64,000 nt of DNA from Candidatus Mycobacterium wuenschmannii (GTDB taxonomy: Bacteria; Actinomycetota; Actinomycetes; Mycobacteriales; Mycobacteriaceae): positions 1,178,001-1,242,000 of the forward strand of contig NZ_CP126981.1 of NCBI RefSeq assembly GCF_030252325.1, in the 5' to 3' direction. This document shows, piece after piece, positions 1 through 11,910 of the stretch (positions are counted from its first letter, which is position 1; each line of letters begins with the position of its first letter). Made by a program: the position numbers and the translations under genes. The notes under the pieces were generated by a model. It was not told where the DNA came from. It was given only the letters and a program-made list of their open reading frames with translations, and ran no database searches.

Positions 1-1683
1 CCCGATCACGGCGTTGGGCGCCAGCGACTTGATCCGGTCGTTGAGCGCAGTGACCACGTTGCCCAACCGCGTCTTGCCGCCCTCGTCGGTGGTCATCGAC
101 TGCTCGAGCATGATGGTCGCCGCCGGCGCGCTGGCCGGGGCCGAGACGGCGTTGGCCAGCGCGGCACGCGTGCCGTCATCACCCACCGACAGCGTCGACG
201 GCAGCGTGGGGAATCCCGTGACGTCACTCTTGGGCGTCTTGGTGCCCTCGGCGCGGAAACCGGCCTTGGCCAGTTCGGACAGCTGGTCGGGCTTGTGCAT
301 GAAGCGGGCGAACTCGCTGGCCGCGGTGGTTTCCTCCTGCGTCAGCCACGATCCGCTGAGAAGGACGGTGGGGTAGTCGGCAACGGCGGCGGCGCCCGGC
401 GGCAGCCACGCGCTCAACGTGTTACCGGCATCAGACTGCGACTGTCCGCGGGCGAACACCTGCTGCTCGGTCGTGACCACGGCGTGCACTGGTGCGGTCG
501 CCGCGTCGCCCGGCTTGAGCAGCGCGTTCATCGCCTCGACGAGCGAGTTGTCGGCCAGCTTCGGTTGCCCACCGATCAGCGTGCGGACCGCGCCGTTCCC
601 GTTGGTCGGCGGCGCTCCGGGCGGAACGGATTCGGCGGCCACCGCTTCACCGGCAAGGAACGCGGCATCGCTGTTGCCGCCGAGAGGCAGCGCCAGCCGC
701 AACGAACCCCAGTTCGCCAGCTTCAGCGCTGCCAGCGAATCGGGTTTTGTCTGCAGGTCCGGCAGCGCCGCCCACTTCTGGTCGGCCAGGGCCTTCTGGA
801 GTTCGGGGCGCACCGCGAGCACCACCGGCGAGGTGACCAGCGACCGGCTGTCGGTCACTGTCTCCTTGCCTGCGGCGGCGGTCAGTCGGGCGGCCGACAC
901 CGAACTGCCCGGGATCCACAGCGCCGGGCGCTGACCCAGGTCGCCGGGCCACTTGCCGATGAAGCCGTCGACGACCGCGTCGGAGCCCGCGGATTTCACC
1001 CCGACCGCGACGCAATGGTCGCCGACCGGCGCCGACTGAGCGTTGAAACGTTCGGCGAGATGTTGCACCTGTTCGGCGATGGACGGATCGGCGATGACGG
1101 CGACCGGTTGCTTCTCACCGACGCATCGAGCGTTGTGCGACCGGTTGGACAGCGCGTCACCGAAGAAGCGCCACAGGATGACGACGCCGACCACCACGAC
1201 GACCGAGACCAACGCGCCAATCACGCCGATGCTGACGCCGCGACGCCCGCCTTCGTTGCGGTGGCCACCGCTGAAGCCCGGCAACCCGCGGTGACCGCCG
1301 GTCGGTGGGTCCGAGGGCGGCGGGGGAGTCGGTGCGCTGGGCTCTCGGCGGGAAAAGCTTGGGAAGTCGTCCGGCGGGTCGATGTCGACGGGAGGCAGGT
1401 CGCGCTCCGGAGGCTCCGGTGGCGTGAATCCGCCGCGGTGGTCGTCCGGCTCGTCGAAGCCGAAAAAGCCTGGGCCGTCGTCGAACTCGTCAGACGATTC
1501 CGCCGGCGGCGGGCTCGGGTAGCGCGGAGCCGAGAACGAACCCGGGTAGGGCGGCTCGTCGGCGGCAAAACTCGGCGGCTCGCGGTAGCCGGCCGGGTCG
1601 CCGAAGTCTTCCGACTCGGGGAAGTCGTCCGACGGCTCGTCGATCGGCTCGTTGTCGTCGTCGGGAGCCCTGTGCCTACCCAT
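1..1683 (-). CDS. Membrane-anchored substrate-binding/VWA-domain protein (Rv1836c-like), 3' end outside window
   Basis: The first 561 codons are present and the C-terminus runs off the window. The frame opens at the ATG at 1683 and stays open to base 1. The N-terminus (about residues 1-130) is acidic and proline-rich with no signal peptide. A single membrane segment follows at about 138-156 (VSIGVIGALVSVVVVVGVV). The long outer part first resembles a periplasmic substrate-binding domain (about 175-500). A von Willebrand A start then appears, where the usual DxSxS metal site reads LEQSM, so metal binding may be weakened. It lies directly upstream of the malate synthase stop on the same strand, as Rv1836c does beside glcB. 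The role is unknown; an extracytoplasmic binding or adhesion function is inference from the fold. Confidence 0.8.
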   Translation of the reverse strand, partial: MGRHRAPDDDNEPIDEPSDDFPESEDFGDPAGYREPPSFAADEPPYPGSFSAPRYPSPPPAESSDEFDDGPGFFGFDEPDDHRGGFTPPEPPERDLPPVDIDPPDDFPSFSRREPSAPTPPPPSDPPTGGHRGLPGFSGGHRNEGGRRGVSIGVIGALVSVVVVVGVVILWRFFGDALSNRSHNARCVGEKQPVAVIADPSIAEQVQHLAERFNAQSAPVGDHCVAVGVKSAGSDAVVDGFIGKWPGDLGQRPALWIPGSSVSAARLTAAAGKETVTDSRSLVTSPVVLAVRPELQKALADQKWAALPDLQTKPDSLAALKLANWGSLRLALPLGGNSDAAFLAGEAVAAESVPPGAPPTNGNGAVRTLIGGQPKLADNSLVEAMNALLKPGDAATAPVHAVVTTEQQVFARGQSQSDAGNTLSAWLPPGAAAVADYPTVLLSGSWLTQEETTAASEFARFMHKPDQLSELAKAGFRAEGTKTPKSDVTGFPTLPSTLSVGDDGTRAALANAVSAPASAPAATIMLEQSMTTDEGGKTRLGNVVTALNDRIKSLAPNAVIG

Positions 1684-1757
1684 GCCGGTCCTCTCCTGAG
1701 CGCCGGAGGTGTCCTCGACCGTCGGTCATCGAAGTGGTCCAGTTGTCCTGAACCGCG

Positions 1758-3944
1758 TCACCCGTGAGCGCGAGCCTTGAACTCGCGACGGCGCCGGTGC
1801 AGGATCGGCTCGGTGTAGCCACTGGGCTGTTGCGCGCCCTGCAGGATCAGCTCCTGCGCGGCCAGGAACGCGATGCTGTCATCGAAGTTGGGAGCCATCG
1901 GCAGGTACCCGGAATCACCGGCGTTCTGCTCGTCCACCAGCGGAGCCATCCGCTCCAGGCTAGCGCGGACGTCCTCTTCGGTGATGACGCCATGCCGTAG
2001 CCAGTTGGCCAGGAGTTGGCTGGAAATCCGCAGCGTGGCACGGTCTTCCATCAACGCGACGTCGTGGATGTCCGGCACCTTCGAGCAGCCGACTCCGGCG
2101 TCGATCCAGCGGACGACGTAGCCCAAGATCGACTGGCAGTTGTTGTCGACCTCTTCACGGATCTCCTCCGGGGCCCAGGCCAGCTCCTTGGCCAGCGGGA
2201 CCGTCAGCAGCTCGTCGATGGTGGCGCGCTTCTTGCCCTCGAGCTCCTCCTGCACGGAACCGACGTCGACGTAGTGGTAGTGCATGGCGTGCAGGGTGGC
2301 CGCCGTCGGCGAGGGCACCCACGCGGTGGTGGCGCCGGCTTTCGGCTGGCCGATCTTCTGCTCCATCATGTCGGCCATCAGCTCGGTCATGGCCCACATG
2401 CCCTTACCGATCTGCGCCTTGCCCTTGAAGCCGGCCGCCAGGCCGGTGTCGACGTTGTTGTCCTCGTAGGCCTTGATCCACGTGGTGGTCTTCATCGCGC
2501 CCTTGCGGATCATCGGGCCGGCTTCCATCGAGGTGTGGATCTCGTCGCCGGTGCGGTCCAGGAAGCCGGTGTTGATGAACACCACCCGGTCGGCGGCGGC
2601 CTTGATACACGCCTTGAGGTTGACGGTGGTGCGGCGCTCCTCGTCCATGATGCCGACCTTCAGCGTGCCCTGCGGCAGGCCGAGGACGTCCTCGACGCGG
2701 CTGAACAGCTCGCAGGTGAACGCGACCTCGTCGGGCCCGTGCATCTTGGGCTTGACGATGTAGACCGACCCGGTGCGGCTGTTGGTCAGCGGGCCGTTGC
2801 CGTCGCCGGTCTTCAGCCCGTGGATCGCGGTCAGGCCGGTGAACAAGGCGTCCTGGATGCCCTCGAAGGTCTCGTTGCCCTCGGCGTCCACGATCGCGTC
2901 GTTGGTCATCAGGTGACCGACGTTGCGGACGAACAGCAGGCTGCGTCCGGGCAGAGTCAGCTCGCCGCCGTCGGGCGTCTGGTAGGTGCGGTCCTGGTTG
3001 AGCACCCGGTGGATGGTCTTGCCACCTTTGTCGACCTCTTCGGACAGGTCACCCCGGTTCAAGCCGAGCCAGTTGCGGTAGCCCAGCACCTTGTCGTCGG
3101 CGTCGACGGCGGCAACCGAGTCCTCGAAGTCCATGATCGTGGTGATCGCCGACTCCAGGACGACGTCTTTGATGCCGGCATTGTCGGTCTTGCCGACCGG
3201 CGACTCCGGGTCGACCAGGATCTCGAGGTGCAGGCCGTAGTTGACCAGCAGCACCGACCAGCTGGGGGAGCCGAGTTCGCCGGTGTAGCCGAGGAACTTG
3301 TCCGGGTCGGCCAAGTCGACCGAGCCGTCGGCAGTGGCGACCTTCAGGTGGCCGTCCTCGACGCTCAGGCCGGTTGCGTCGGTCCAGGAGCCGGAGGCCA
3401 GCGGAACGGCCTTGTCGAGGAACTCCCGGGCGTAGGCGATGACCTTGTCGCCACGGACCCGGTTGTAGCTGGAGCCCTTTTCGGCGCCACCGTCCTCCGA
3501 GATCACGTCGGTGCCGTACAGCGCGTCATACAGCGAGCCCCAGCGGGCGTTGGCGGCGTTCAGCGCGAAACGCGCGTTGAGCACGGGAACCACCAGCTGC
3601 GGACCCGCGGTCGTGGTGATCTCGTCGTCGACGCCCGCGGTGGTGATCGTGAAATCGGCGGGTTCGGGCTGCAGGTAACCGATTTCGGCCAGGAACTCGC
3701 GGTAGCCCTCGGGGTCGAGCGGCTCGATGACGTGCTGGCGGTGGTACTTGTCGATCTGCGCCTGCAACTGGTCGCGGCGGGCCAACAGATCCTGGTTCTT
3801 CGGCTGCAGGTCGGTGACGACCTTGTCTACACCAGCCCAGAAGCTGTCGGCGTCGATGTCGGTGCCGGGCAGAGCCTCGTTGTTGACGAAGTCGTACAGC
3901 ACCTGGGCGACGCGCAGGTTCCCCACCGACACGCGATCAGTCAT
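1758..3944 (-). CDS. glcB: Malate synthase G
   Basis: Condenses glyoxylate with acetyl-CoA to malate in the glyoxylate shunt (cytosol). The 728-residue product is nearly collinear with M. tuberculosis GlcB (741 aa) and shares its opening [11 protein letters not shown]. Conserved blocks include the [14 protein letters not shown] loop, NVGHLMTND, the [15 protein letters not shown] region and the C-terminal [23 protein letters not shown] segment that carries the catalytic aspartate. I chose the ATG at 3944 because GGAGG lies 6 bases upstream and the product begins like known GlcB; an in-frame start 15 bases earlier would overlap that site. The protein ends soon after the REFKARA motif, slightly shorter than the M. 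tuberculosis tail. Confidence 0.97.
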   Translation of the reverse strand: MTDRVSVGNLRVAQVLYDFVNNEALPGTDIDADSFWAGVDKVVTDLQPKNQDLLARRDQLQAQIDKYHRQHVIEPLDPEGYREFLAEIGYLQPEPADFTITTAGVDDEITTTAGPQLVVPVLNARFALNAANARWGSLYDALYGTDVISEDGGAEKGSSYNRVRGDKVIAYAREFLDKAVPLASGSWTDATGLSVEDGHLKVATADGSVDLADPDKFLGYTGELGSPSWSVLLVNYGLHLEILVDPESPVGKTDNAGIKDVVLESAITTIMDFEDSVAAVDADDKVLGYRNWLGLNRGDLSEEVDKGGKTIHRVLNQDRTYQTPDGGELTLPGRSLLFVRNVGHLMTNDAIVDAEGNETFEGIQDALFTGLTAIHGLKTGDGNGPLTNSRTGSVYIVKPKMHGPDEVAFTCELFSRVEDVLGLPQGTLKVGIMDEERRTTVNLKACIKAAADRVVFINTGFLDRTGDEIHTSMEAGPMIRKGAMKTTTWIKAYEDNNVDTGLAAGFKGKAQIGKGMWAMTELMADMMEQKIGQPKAGATTAWVPSPTAATLHAMHYHYVDVGSVQEELEGKKRATIDELLTVPLAKELAWAPEEIREEVDNNCQSILGYVVRWIDAGVGCSKVPDIHDVALMEDRATLRISSQLLANWLRHGVITEEDVRASLERMAPLVDEQNAGDSGYLPMAPNFDDSIAFLAAQELILQGAQQPSGYTEPILHRRRREFKARAHG

Positions 3945-3979
3945 CATTTCCCTCCGCACTTACCTATCAAAATCACCCA

Positions 3980-4951
3980 TCAGCCTACCGGCCAGCCGCC
4001 AGCCGATTTGCCACCGGCAACCTGCAGCAGCAGGTCACACCGCGCCAGCAGTGCTGCCCGCAATGGCTCGGCGCGAGTCGCGATCGCCTTCTGGCAACGC
4101 ACATACTCGGCACGGCCCGCCGCATCCTCGACGGGAATCGGCGCGTAGCCGTAGTCGCTCAGATCGTACGGGCTGGCCCTCATGTCGACCTCACGCGCCG
4201 CCGCGGCCAGCTCCAGGCAGTCGAGCAGCAACTCGGAGTCGATCAACGGGCTGAGCTTGTAGGACCACTTGTAGAGGTCCATGTTCGCGTGCAGGCAGCC
4301 CGGTTGTTCCCAGTCCTGCTGGGTGGCGCGACTGGGCGCGCCCGCGTTACGCGGCGCGGCTTCGGGGGTGAAGAACCTGAAGGCGTCAAAGTGACTGCAG
4401 CGCAATGGTCCCGCGGTCTCGGCTTCGACGACGGTGTCGGTGCCCGCGGCGCCGAGGCGCAGCGGCACGCGATCGTGGCGAACATCACCGCTGCGGTAGA
4501 CCATCGCCCACTCGTGTAGACCGAAGCAGTTCAGCTGGGCCGGCCGCCGCGCGGTCGAACGCAGTAGGCCGGCCACGAAGGTGATCGTGTCGAGCCGACT
4601 GAGCAGGAAATCGCGAGCGACCGTAACGCTGGACGCGCCGGCGGTGTAGCCGCGGCGTCCGCGGTAGCGGCGGATCGCCTCGTCACCGGCGAGCGCCACC
4701 CCGTAGCCGGGATGCCAGCAGCGCAGCTGGCGCGGTCGCAGGCTGTAGTAGCTGAACAGGAAATCCCACACCGGGTGCGGCTCACCGACCTGCGCCCGCT
4801 TCGCGTGTGGCGCTACGAAACTCTCGGCGCGCAGCGCGTGGTCGCGGGCCCGGATCGTCCACTGCTCGACACTCAACAGGACGCGTGCCTGATTGCTCGG
4901 CTCCTTCTCGGGCCGTGCCGGCCCGCGGTGGCGACGGGCTACGTCAGGCAC
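3980..4951 (-). CDS. Protein of the family annotated 3-methyladenine DNA glycosylase
   Basis: About 323 residues. The body matches an actinobacterial family that databases label 3-methyladenine DNA glycosylase, recognised by HPVWDFLFSYYSLRPRQL, FGLHEWAMVYR, RHDRVPLRLGAAGTD, LRCSHFDAFRFFTP and QPGCLHANMDLYKW. I see no helix-hairpin-helix or MPG-type glycosylase motif, so the label may be an inherited misannotation. The start is uncertain. GTG at 4951 overlaps the end of the upstream CNNM gene by 8 bases, suggesting translational coupling, but family members usually begin close to LLSVEQW, which would use TTG at 4876. It is the last gene of the CNNM pair's transcription unit. Confidence 0.7.
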   Translation of the reverse strand: MPDVARRHRGPARPEKEPSNQARVLLSVEQWTIRARDHALRAESFVAPHAKRAQVGEPHPVWDFLFSYYSLRPRQLRCWHPGYGVALAGDEAIRRYRGRRGYTAGASSVTVARDFLLSRLDTITFVAGLLRSTARRPAQLNCFGLHEWAMVYRSGDVRHDRVPLRLGAAGTDTVVEAETAGPLRCSHFDAFRFFTPEAAPRNAGAPSRATQQDWEQPGCLHANMDLYKWSYKLSPLIDSELLLDCLELAAAAREVDMRASPYDLSDYGYAPIPVEDAAGRAEYVRCQKAIATRAEPLRAALLARCDLLLQVAGGKSAGGWPVG

Positions 4952-5996
4952 GCCCTGTCCCGTCGCGCACGACGCCGACCAGATCACGCACCAGGTCCTC
5001 GAGGGCGACCATCGCGACCACGGCGCCGCCGTCCCCGGTGACCAGCGCCAGGTGGCTGCTGGTGCGACGCATTCGCGACAACGCTTCCGGGACACCGAGC
5101 GACTCGGGGATGCGGGGCAGCGGCCGGACCCGACCCAGGTCGATGACGGCCTGCGGGTCGTCGGCCAGCGAGAGCACGTCCTTGATGTGCAGGTAGCCGG
5201 CGAAGCCGCCGTCGACGCCGATCACCGGGAAGCGAGAGTAACCCGTTGCGGCCAAAGCCTTTTCGACGACATCGACGGTCGGCCCGGATCCGGCGGCGGC
5301 CACCGGCACCGCGTAGATGTCCGCGGCCGGCACCGCGACGTCGGCGACGGTGCGATTGCGGATCTGCAGCGCGCGGGTGAGCCGGGTGTGCTCCTCGGGA
5401 TCAAGCAGCCCCTCGGACACCGATTCGGCGATCATCTCGCTCAGCTCGACTGTGGACACGGTGACGTCGAGCTCGTCGCGGGCGCGTACCCGCAGCAGCC
5501 GCAGAATGCCGTTGTTGCACCGGCTGTAGAAGTTGACCACCGGCCGGACCGCTCGGACGTAGACCAGGTAGACGGGGATCAGCAAGATCGCGGCCCGCTC
5601 CGGGCCGGCCATCGCGATGTTCTTCGGCACGATCTCGCCGAGCAGCAGGTGCAGCGTCACCACGATCGCCAGCGCCACCAGCAGCGACGTGGTGTGCAGC
5701 AGCGCGGGGGACAGGCCGAGCAGGCCGAACGGGCGTCGCAGCAGGTCGGCAACGGCGGGCTCGCCGATGCGGCCGAGCATGATCGAGGACACCGTGACGC
5801 CCAGCTGCGCGCCGGCGAACATCAGCGGTAGCTGCTCGCCGGCCCTGATCACCGTGAAGGCGCCCGAGCGGCCCTGCTCGCCGAGCGCTTCGAGGCGGTC
5901 GCGGCGCGCGGAAATCAGCGAGAACTCGGCCGCGACGAAGAAGGCGTTCGCGCCGATCAGCAGGATTGTCGCCAGCAACTCCAGGAGATCGCCCAT
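4944..5996 (-). CDS. CNNM/HlyC-CorC family membrane protein with CBS pair (Rv1841c-like)
   Basis: 350 residues. The N-terminal DUF21/CNNM domain has about four membrane segments, starting [24 protein letters not shown] and including LHLLLGEIVPKNIAM. A cytoplasmic CBS pair follows, with RFPVIGVDGGFAGYLHIKDV in the first repeat and SHLALVTGDGGAVVAMVALEDL in the second. Relatives act as divalent cation transporters or their regulators; the older name is hemolysin-like. The ATG at 5996 shares its A with the TGA of the upstream paralogue (TGATG), so the two are translationally coupled. The C-terminal transporter-associated domain found in longer members is absent. Confidence 0.88.
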   Translation of the reverse strand: MGDLLELLATILLIGANAFFVAAEFSLISARRDRLEALGEQGRSGAFTVIRAGEQLPLMFAGAQLGVTVSSIMLGRIGEPAVADLLRRPFGLLGLSPALLHTTSLLVALAIVVTLHLLLGEIVPKNIAMAGPERAAILLIPVYLVYVRAVRPVVNFYSRCNNGILRLLRVRARDELDVTVSTVELSEMIAESVSEGLLDPEEHTRLTRALQIRNRTVADVAVPAADIYAVPVAAAGSGPTVDVVEKALAATGYSRFPVIGVDGGFAGYLHIKDVLSLADDPQAVIDLGRVRPLPRIPESLGVPEALSRMRRTSSHLALVTGDGGAVVAMVALEDLVRDLVGVVRDGTGRA

Positions 5997-7360
5997 CAGC
6001 GTCCCCGCCCGACGCCGGAGTCGGCGCGATCCGGCAGCTGGGTCAGCTCCAACAGGTCGACGCGCCGGCCGTCCATCCGGAGCACCCGGGCGCGCCACGC
6101 GGAGGCATGCGGAACACCGTCGTGCTCGTAGCCGTTGAGCTGCACCTCGTCGCCGATCACCGGGATGTGGCCAAGCTGGTGCATGACCAGCCCGCCGATC
6201 GTTTCGTACTCGCCTTCGGGGGCGTGGTAGCCGGTGGCGGCGGCCACCTCGTCGATGCGCAACAGGCCGGACACCCGCCAGCCGCTGTCGACGGCGACCA
6301 CGTCCAAAGTGGCGTCGTCGTGTTCGTCACGGACGTCGCCGACGATTTCCTCGATCAGGTCCTCGACGGTCACCATGCCCGCGGTGCCGCCGTACTCGTC
6401 GACGACCATCGCGGTCTGCAGGGCGTTGGCCCGGATCTGCCCCATCAGCGCATCGCCGTCCAGTGTGGAGGGCACCGTGGCGACCGGCTGCGCGACGGCG
6501 GTGACCAGCGTCTGCGCCCGCTCGGCCGGCGGTACCCCGAAGACTTGTTTGACGTGCACGATGCCGACCGTCTCGTCGAGGTCCCCGTCGATCACCGGGA
6601 ACCGCGAGAAACCGCTCTCGGTGGCCGCCTCCACCAGATCGGCTACGGTGTTATCCACCTGCAGCGCAACGATTTTCGACCGCGGGGTCATCAGCTCCTC
6701 GGCGGTCAGCTCGCCGAATTGCAGCGACCGGTCCAGCAACGCCGCGGTCGCGGGGTCCAGCGAGCCGCTGCGCGCGGACGTGCGCACCAGCGACACCAAT
6801 TCCTGCGCCGAGCGGGCCGACCGCAGCTCCTCGGTCGGCTCGACGCCCAGCTTGCGCAGGATCCAGTTGGCCACCCCGTTGGTGACCCGGATGGGCAGCG
6901 TCATCAGCCAGGAGAACAGCAGCTGCATGCCAGCGACGGCGCGCGCGGTCGCCGGCGGGCGGGCCACCGCAAGGTTTTTCGGCACCAGCTCGCCGAAGAT
7001 CATCGACAGCGACGTGACAACCAGCAGCGTCAGGAAGGTGATCACCGCGTCGGCGACCTGGTTGGGCACACCGAGCGCGTCCATCGCCGGGTGCGGCAGC
7101 TCGGCCACCAACGGCTCGGTGAGGTATCCGGTGATCAGCGTGGTGATCGAGATCCCGAGCTGTGCCCCGGACAGCTGAAACGACAGGCTGCGGTGGGCTC
7201 GCTGGACGTATCTGTCGCGCCGGCCACCGCGGCGGGCATTGGCCTCGACCGTGCTGCGCTCGAGCGTCGTCAGGGAAAACTCGGCGGCGACGAAGAGGGC
7301 GGTTCCGGCGGTGAGCAGCACGATCGCCAGCAAGCTCAGCAGCGTGACGAGCAGATTCAT
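5996..7360 (-). CDS. CNNM/CBS family membrane protein with transporter-associated domain (Rv1842c-like)
   Basis: 454 residues. It is a longer paralogue of the next gene in the unit. It has an N-terminal CNNM domain ([28 protein letters not shown], then [15 protein letters not shown]) and a CBS pair ([40 protein letters not shown]). A C-terminal CorC_HlyC domain follows, with [18 protein letters not shown] and [15 protein letters not shown]. It is probably a divalent cation exporter or a regulator of one in the inner membrane. The ATG at 7360 gives nearly the length of Rv1842c; an in-frame GTG at 7369 is an alternative. The tandem arrangement with the shorter paralogue suggests an obligate hetero-complex, which is inference. 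Confidence 0.9.
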   Translation of the reverse strand: MNLLVTLLSLLAIVLLTAGTALFVAAEFSLTTLERSTVEANARRGGRRDRYVQRAHRSLSFQLSGAQLGISITTLITGYLTEPLVAELPHPAMDALGVPNQVADAVITFLTLLVVTSLSMIFGELVPKNLAVARPPATARAVAGMQLLFSWLMTLPIRVTNGVANWILRKLGVEPTEELRSARSAQELVSLVRTSARSGSLDPATAALLDRSLQFGELTAEELMTPRSKIVALQVDNTVADLVEAATESGFSRFPVIDGDLDETVGIVHVKQVFGVPPAERAQTLVTAVAQPVATVPSTLDGDALMGQIRANALQTAMVVDEYGGTAGMVTVEDLIEEIVGDVRDEHDDATLDVVAVDSGWRVSGLLRIDEVAAATGYHAPEGEYETIGGLVMHQLGHIPVIGDEVQLNGYEHDGVPHASAWRARVLRMDGRRVDLLELTQLPDRADSGVGRGR

Positions 7361-7499
7361 CGAGGCCACCCGCGAGAAGGAGGCTCCTCTGGGTCGGCGT
7401 CACGCACGCCGGTTGGCGCGGGTGCCTGCGGCACGGTGACCCCTTCTTAGACGTCTCCCACGGTGGGAGTGATCTCCGATGGTAGCGAAGGTGTGCCGC

Positions 7500-8945
<1,446 letters not shown>

Positions 8946-10403
8946 CTAGGCAGAGACTTCGCTGCGGTCTGCACTCCAGAGGGTGTGGAACTTCTTGCTC
9001 GGGTCCTCATCAGTCCGTCCATAGGTGTGTGCGCCGAAAAAGTCCCGCAGACCCTGGGTGAGCGCGGCAGGCAGTCGCTCGGTGCGCAGTGCGTCGTAGT
9101 AGGAGAGCGCCGAGGCGAAACCCGGGACCGGAATACCCAATTCGGTGGCGGTCACCACGACTCGTCGCCAACTGTCGACGCCCGCCTCGATCGCGTCACG
9201 GAAGTACGGCGCGGCGATCAGCGTGGGCAGGTCGGGGTTCTCGTCGAACGCGTCCTTGATGCGGTTGAGGAACTTGGCCCGGATGATGCACCCGCCCCGC
9301 CAGATGGTGGCCATGTCGCCCGGGGTGATGCCCCAGTCGTATTCGGCGCTGCCGGCCTGAATCTGATTGAATCCCTGCGCGTAGGCGATGATCTTCGAGG
9401 CGTACAGCGCCTTACTCACGTCGTCAGTGAATTGCTTTGCGTCGCTTGGCTTTTGGCCGAGCTTGCCGGATGCCAACTCGGTGGTGGCCTTGCGTTGGGC
9501 AACCGAACCGGACAGCGCACGGGCGAACACCGCCTCGGCGATACCGGTTACCGGCACCCCGAGGTCGAGGGCCGACTTCACCGTCCAGCGGCCGGTGCCC
9601 TTCTGCTCGGCCTCGTCGACGATGACATCGACCAGTGGCTTGCCCGTCTTGGCGTCTTTCTGGCGCAGCACTTCGGCGGTGATCTCGATCAGGAAGCTGT
9701 CCAGGTCGCCCTTGTTCCATTCGGCGAACACGTCGGCGATCTCGGGTGCGGTCTTTCCGAGTGCGTCGCGAAGCAACTGGTAGGCCTCGCCGATGAGCTG
9801 CATGTCGGAGTACTCGATGCCGTTGTGCACCATCTTCACGAAGTGGCCGGCGCCGTCGGGGCCGATGTGAGTGCAGCACGGGACGCCGTCGACGTGCGCG
9901 GAGATCTCCTCCAGCAGCGGGCCCAGCGACTTGTAGGACTCGGCGGGGCCGCCGGGCATGATCGACGGGCCCTTGAGCGCGCCCTCTTCGCCGCCGGAGA
10001 TGCCGGCACCGACGAAGTGCAGTCCTCGCTCCCGGATCGCCTTCTCGCGGCGGATGGTGTCGGTGTAGAGGGCATTACCGCCGTCGATGATGATGTCGCC
10101 GTCTTCCATTGCGTCAGCGAGTTCGTTGATGACGGCGTCGGTCGGCTCGCCGGCCTTGACCATGATGATCACCCGACGCGGCTTCTCCAGCGCGTCGAGG
10201 AATTCCGCGATGCTCTCGGAGCGGACGAACTTACCCTCGTCGCCGTGCTCCTTGAGCAGCGCGTCGGTCTTGGAGACCGACCGGTTGTGCAGCGCAACGG
10301 TGTAACCGTGGCTGGCGAAATTACGGGCGAGGTTCGAGCCCATCACCGCCAGGCCTGTGACGCCGATCTGCGCGGTTCCGGTCGTGGAATTCGACGAGCT
10401 CAT
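8946..10403 (-). CDS. gnd: 6-phosphogluconate dehydrogenase (decarboxylating), long NADP type
   Basis: Oxidative pentose-phosphate pathway enzyme that converts 6-phosphogluconate to ribulose 5-phosphate with NADPH formation. The 485-residue length is that of the long (GndA/Gnd1) class. The Rossmann motif is GVTGLAVMGSNLARN, where the first GxGxxG glycine region reads slightly atypically as GVTGLAVMG. The active site has GAGISGGEEGA, KMVHNGIEYSDMQ and the IWRGGCIIRA and FGAHTYGR blocks. It starts at the ATG at 10403 and lies 9 bases upstream of guaB1's start, so the two are probably co-transcribed, as Rv1844c and Rv1843c are. Confidence 0.96.
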   Translation of the reverse strand: MSSSNSTTGTAQIGVTGLAVMGSNLARNFASHGYTVALHNRSVSKTDALLKEHGDEGKFVRSESIAEFLDALEKPRRVIIMVKAGEPTDAVINELADAMEDGDIIIDGGNALYTDTIRREKAIRERGLHFVGAGISGGEEGALKGPSIMPGGPAESYKSLGPLLEEISAHVDGVPCCTHIGPDGAGHFVKMVHNGIEYSDMQLIGEAYQLLRDALGKTAPEIADVFAEWNKGDLDSFLIEITAEVLRQKDAKTGKPLVDVIVDEAEQKGTGRWTVKSALDLGVPVTGIAEAVFARALSGSVAQRKATTELASGKLGQKPSDAKQFTDDVSKALYASKIIAYAQGFNQIQAGSAEYDWGITPGDMATIWRGGCIIRAKFLNRIKDAFDENPDLPTLIAAPYFRDAIEAGVDSWRRVVVTATELGIPVPGFASALSYYDALRTERLPAALTQGLRDFFGAHTYGRTDEDPSKKFHTLWSADRSEVSA

Positions 10404-10483
10404 GTATGCGCCTCTCCATTCGTGACTACATCATTGCGGGGCATCGCCCCTAGACACTGTGGCACAGCGGGATTCGTGCCCGA

Positions 10484-11437
10484 CTAGGCGGCGGTGAACA
10501 GCCGGTGCAACTCGGTGAGCCAGGGGATGGCCAGCGCGATCGTCGGCACCACCAGGACCGCCGCGGCAGCGAGGTAGGCCGCCGTGGACACCCACACGCT
10601 GTTGCCGCTGCCGGACAGCCGTCGCACCCGCAGCACGGTGTGGGAGCCGCCGGCGGCCAGCGCGCCCATCGGCGCCCGACCCGAAGCGCACGCGACCAAC
10701 GCGCGCGCCAGGGGAGCGCGACCGGCAACGCGGACCGCGGCGTCGTCGGCCAGCAACTCGGCCAGCAGTTGCACGGCGTCCAAAGCGCTTGCGCTACGGA
10801 CGAATCGGGGGAATGCGGCGTGCGCTGCCGTGAACGCCTCGAGCACCAGATCGTGGCGGGCGCGCAGATGCGCACGCTCATGACTGAGTATCGCGGCGAC
10901 CTCGTCTTCGGTCAGCGAGTCGAGCGCGCCCTCGCTGAGCACCACGCGACTACGCACCCCGGGCAGGCAATACGCCAGCGGCTGAGCCACTTCGAGCACG
11001 CGCAGGTCGCGGCCGCGGGTGCAGGCCCGCGCCGACAGCAGATCGGGCGACAGGCCGAGCAGGTCGACCAGCATGCGGTGATGGGCCCGCCGGCGCCGGG
11101 TGGCCACGGCGACGCGCACGACGGCGACCAACAGCCGGGCACCGATCATCAGGGTGAGCCCAAAAACCGCGACATCGAGAAGCCAGAGCGGCCAACCGAG
11201 TCGACCGATTTCGGCGGCTGGGCTGGCGGTGGGGCGCCCGTCAGCGCCCGGCACGAACAACCGGCTTGCGATGGCGATCCCGGCACTGAATGCCGACAAC
11301 ACCGCGGCGACAGCGATCGCCTGCCAGAGCACCATCGCGGCGCGGGGAGCGCGCAGCGGCCAGGATGCTCGCGCCAGCAGGGCCGGGATCGGGCCGACCA
11401 GAATCACCGCAAGTACGGTGAAGGCCGGCCCAGACAT
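10484..11437 (-). CDS. M56 family (BlaR1-like) integral membrane metallopeptidase (Rv1845c-like)
   Basis: 317 residues with membrane segments near residues 1-20, 35-60, 85-110 and 285-307. The zinc-metalloprotease motif is HExxH (SHERAHLRARHD) at about 185, followed by the downstream ELLADDAAVR acidic motif. M56 peptidases of this type cleave or inactivate BlaI-type repressors on an antibiotic or envelope-stress signal; this one lacks the large beta-lactam sensor domain of BlaR1. It starts 14 bases after the BlaI stop, so the two form one operon, and BlaI is the presumed substrate or partner. Confidence 0.9.
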   Translation of the reverse strand: MSGPAFTVLAVILVGPIPALLARASWPLRAPRAAMVLWQAIAVAAVLSAFSAGIAIASRLFVPGADGRPTASPAAEIGRLGWPLWLLDVAVFGLTLMIGARLLVAVVRVAVATRRRRAHHRMLVDLLGLSPDLLSARACTRGRDLRVLEVAQPLAYCLPGVRSRVVLSEGALDSLTEDEVAAILSHERAHLRARHDLVLEAFTAAHAAFPRFVRSASALDAVQLLAELLADDAAVRVAGRAPLARALVACASGRAPMGALAAGGSHTVLRVRRLSGSGNSVWVSTAAYLAAAAVLVVPTIALAIPWLTELHRLFTAA

Positions 11438-11451
11438 CGTCCCAGTGTCCC

Positions 11452-11868
11452 TCAGTCCTCCGGCCGAGCGCCACCAGACGGGGGTTTCCGATGGCCTGAT
11501 TCCAATTCATCGAGCGCGCGCCGCAGCGCATCCGCCTCCTCGACGCCGACGCGTTCGACGAAGTGCACGAGAGCGGCGTGCCGGCTGCCCGTGTCGGCGG
11601 CCTGGTCGAGCGCATCGACCATCAGTCCGGCGACCAGTTCGTCGCGGCCGTGCACGGGCGCGTACTGGTGGGCGCGGTCGTCGCGAATCTGCGAGACGAG
11701 ATTTTTCTTGGCCAACCGCTGAAGCACGGTCATGACGGTCGTATAGGCCAGATCGCGCTGCTCAGAGAGCGCTTCGTGGACCTGTCGGACGGTCTGCGGA
11801 TGAGGAGTCGACCAGAGGTGGTCCATCACCGCGCGCTCGAGATCCCCGAGCCGCGTCAGCTTAGCCAT
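11452..11868 (-). CDS. blaI: BlaI-family winged-helix repressor
   Basis: 138 residues, the same length as Rv1846c (BlaI). The winged-helix domain occupies about residues 5-80 (LGDLERAVMDHLW, then TVRQVHEALSEQRDLAYTTVMTVLQRLAKKNLV), with a short dimerisation tail. It represses its own operon with the M56 peptidase and, in M. tuberculosis, regulates beta-lactamase and respiratory genes. A strong candidate operator palindrome lies 42 bases upstream of the ATG. A ribosome site AAGGAG precedes the ATG. Confidence 0.93.
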   Translation of the reverse strand: MAKLTRLGDLERAVMDHLWSTPHPQTVRQVHEALSEQRDLAYTTVMTVLQRLAKKNLVSQIRDDRAHQYAPVHGRDELVAGLMVDALDQAADTGSRHAALVHFVERVGVEEADALRRALDELESGHRKPPSGGARPED

Positions 11869-11910
11869 GTGTGCTCATCTCCTTGGCAATGCCGTCAGCG
11901 TACCCGCGCT

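Noticed and set aside
295..1767. Plus-strand open frame of 490 codons at the left edge
   Set aside because: Arginine-rich translation opposite the VWA/binding-protein gene, whose own frame is open from 1683 to base 1 with sensible domains.
2016..4148. Long plus-strand open frame (710 codons) opposite glcB
   Set aside because: It is the mirror of a conserved gene in very GC-rich DNA; the product is a low-complexity string of R, G, V, D and L with no known pattern.
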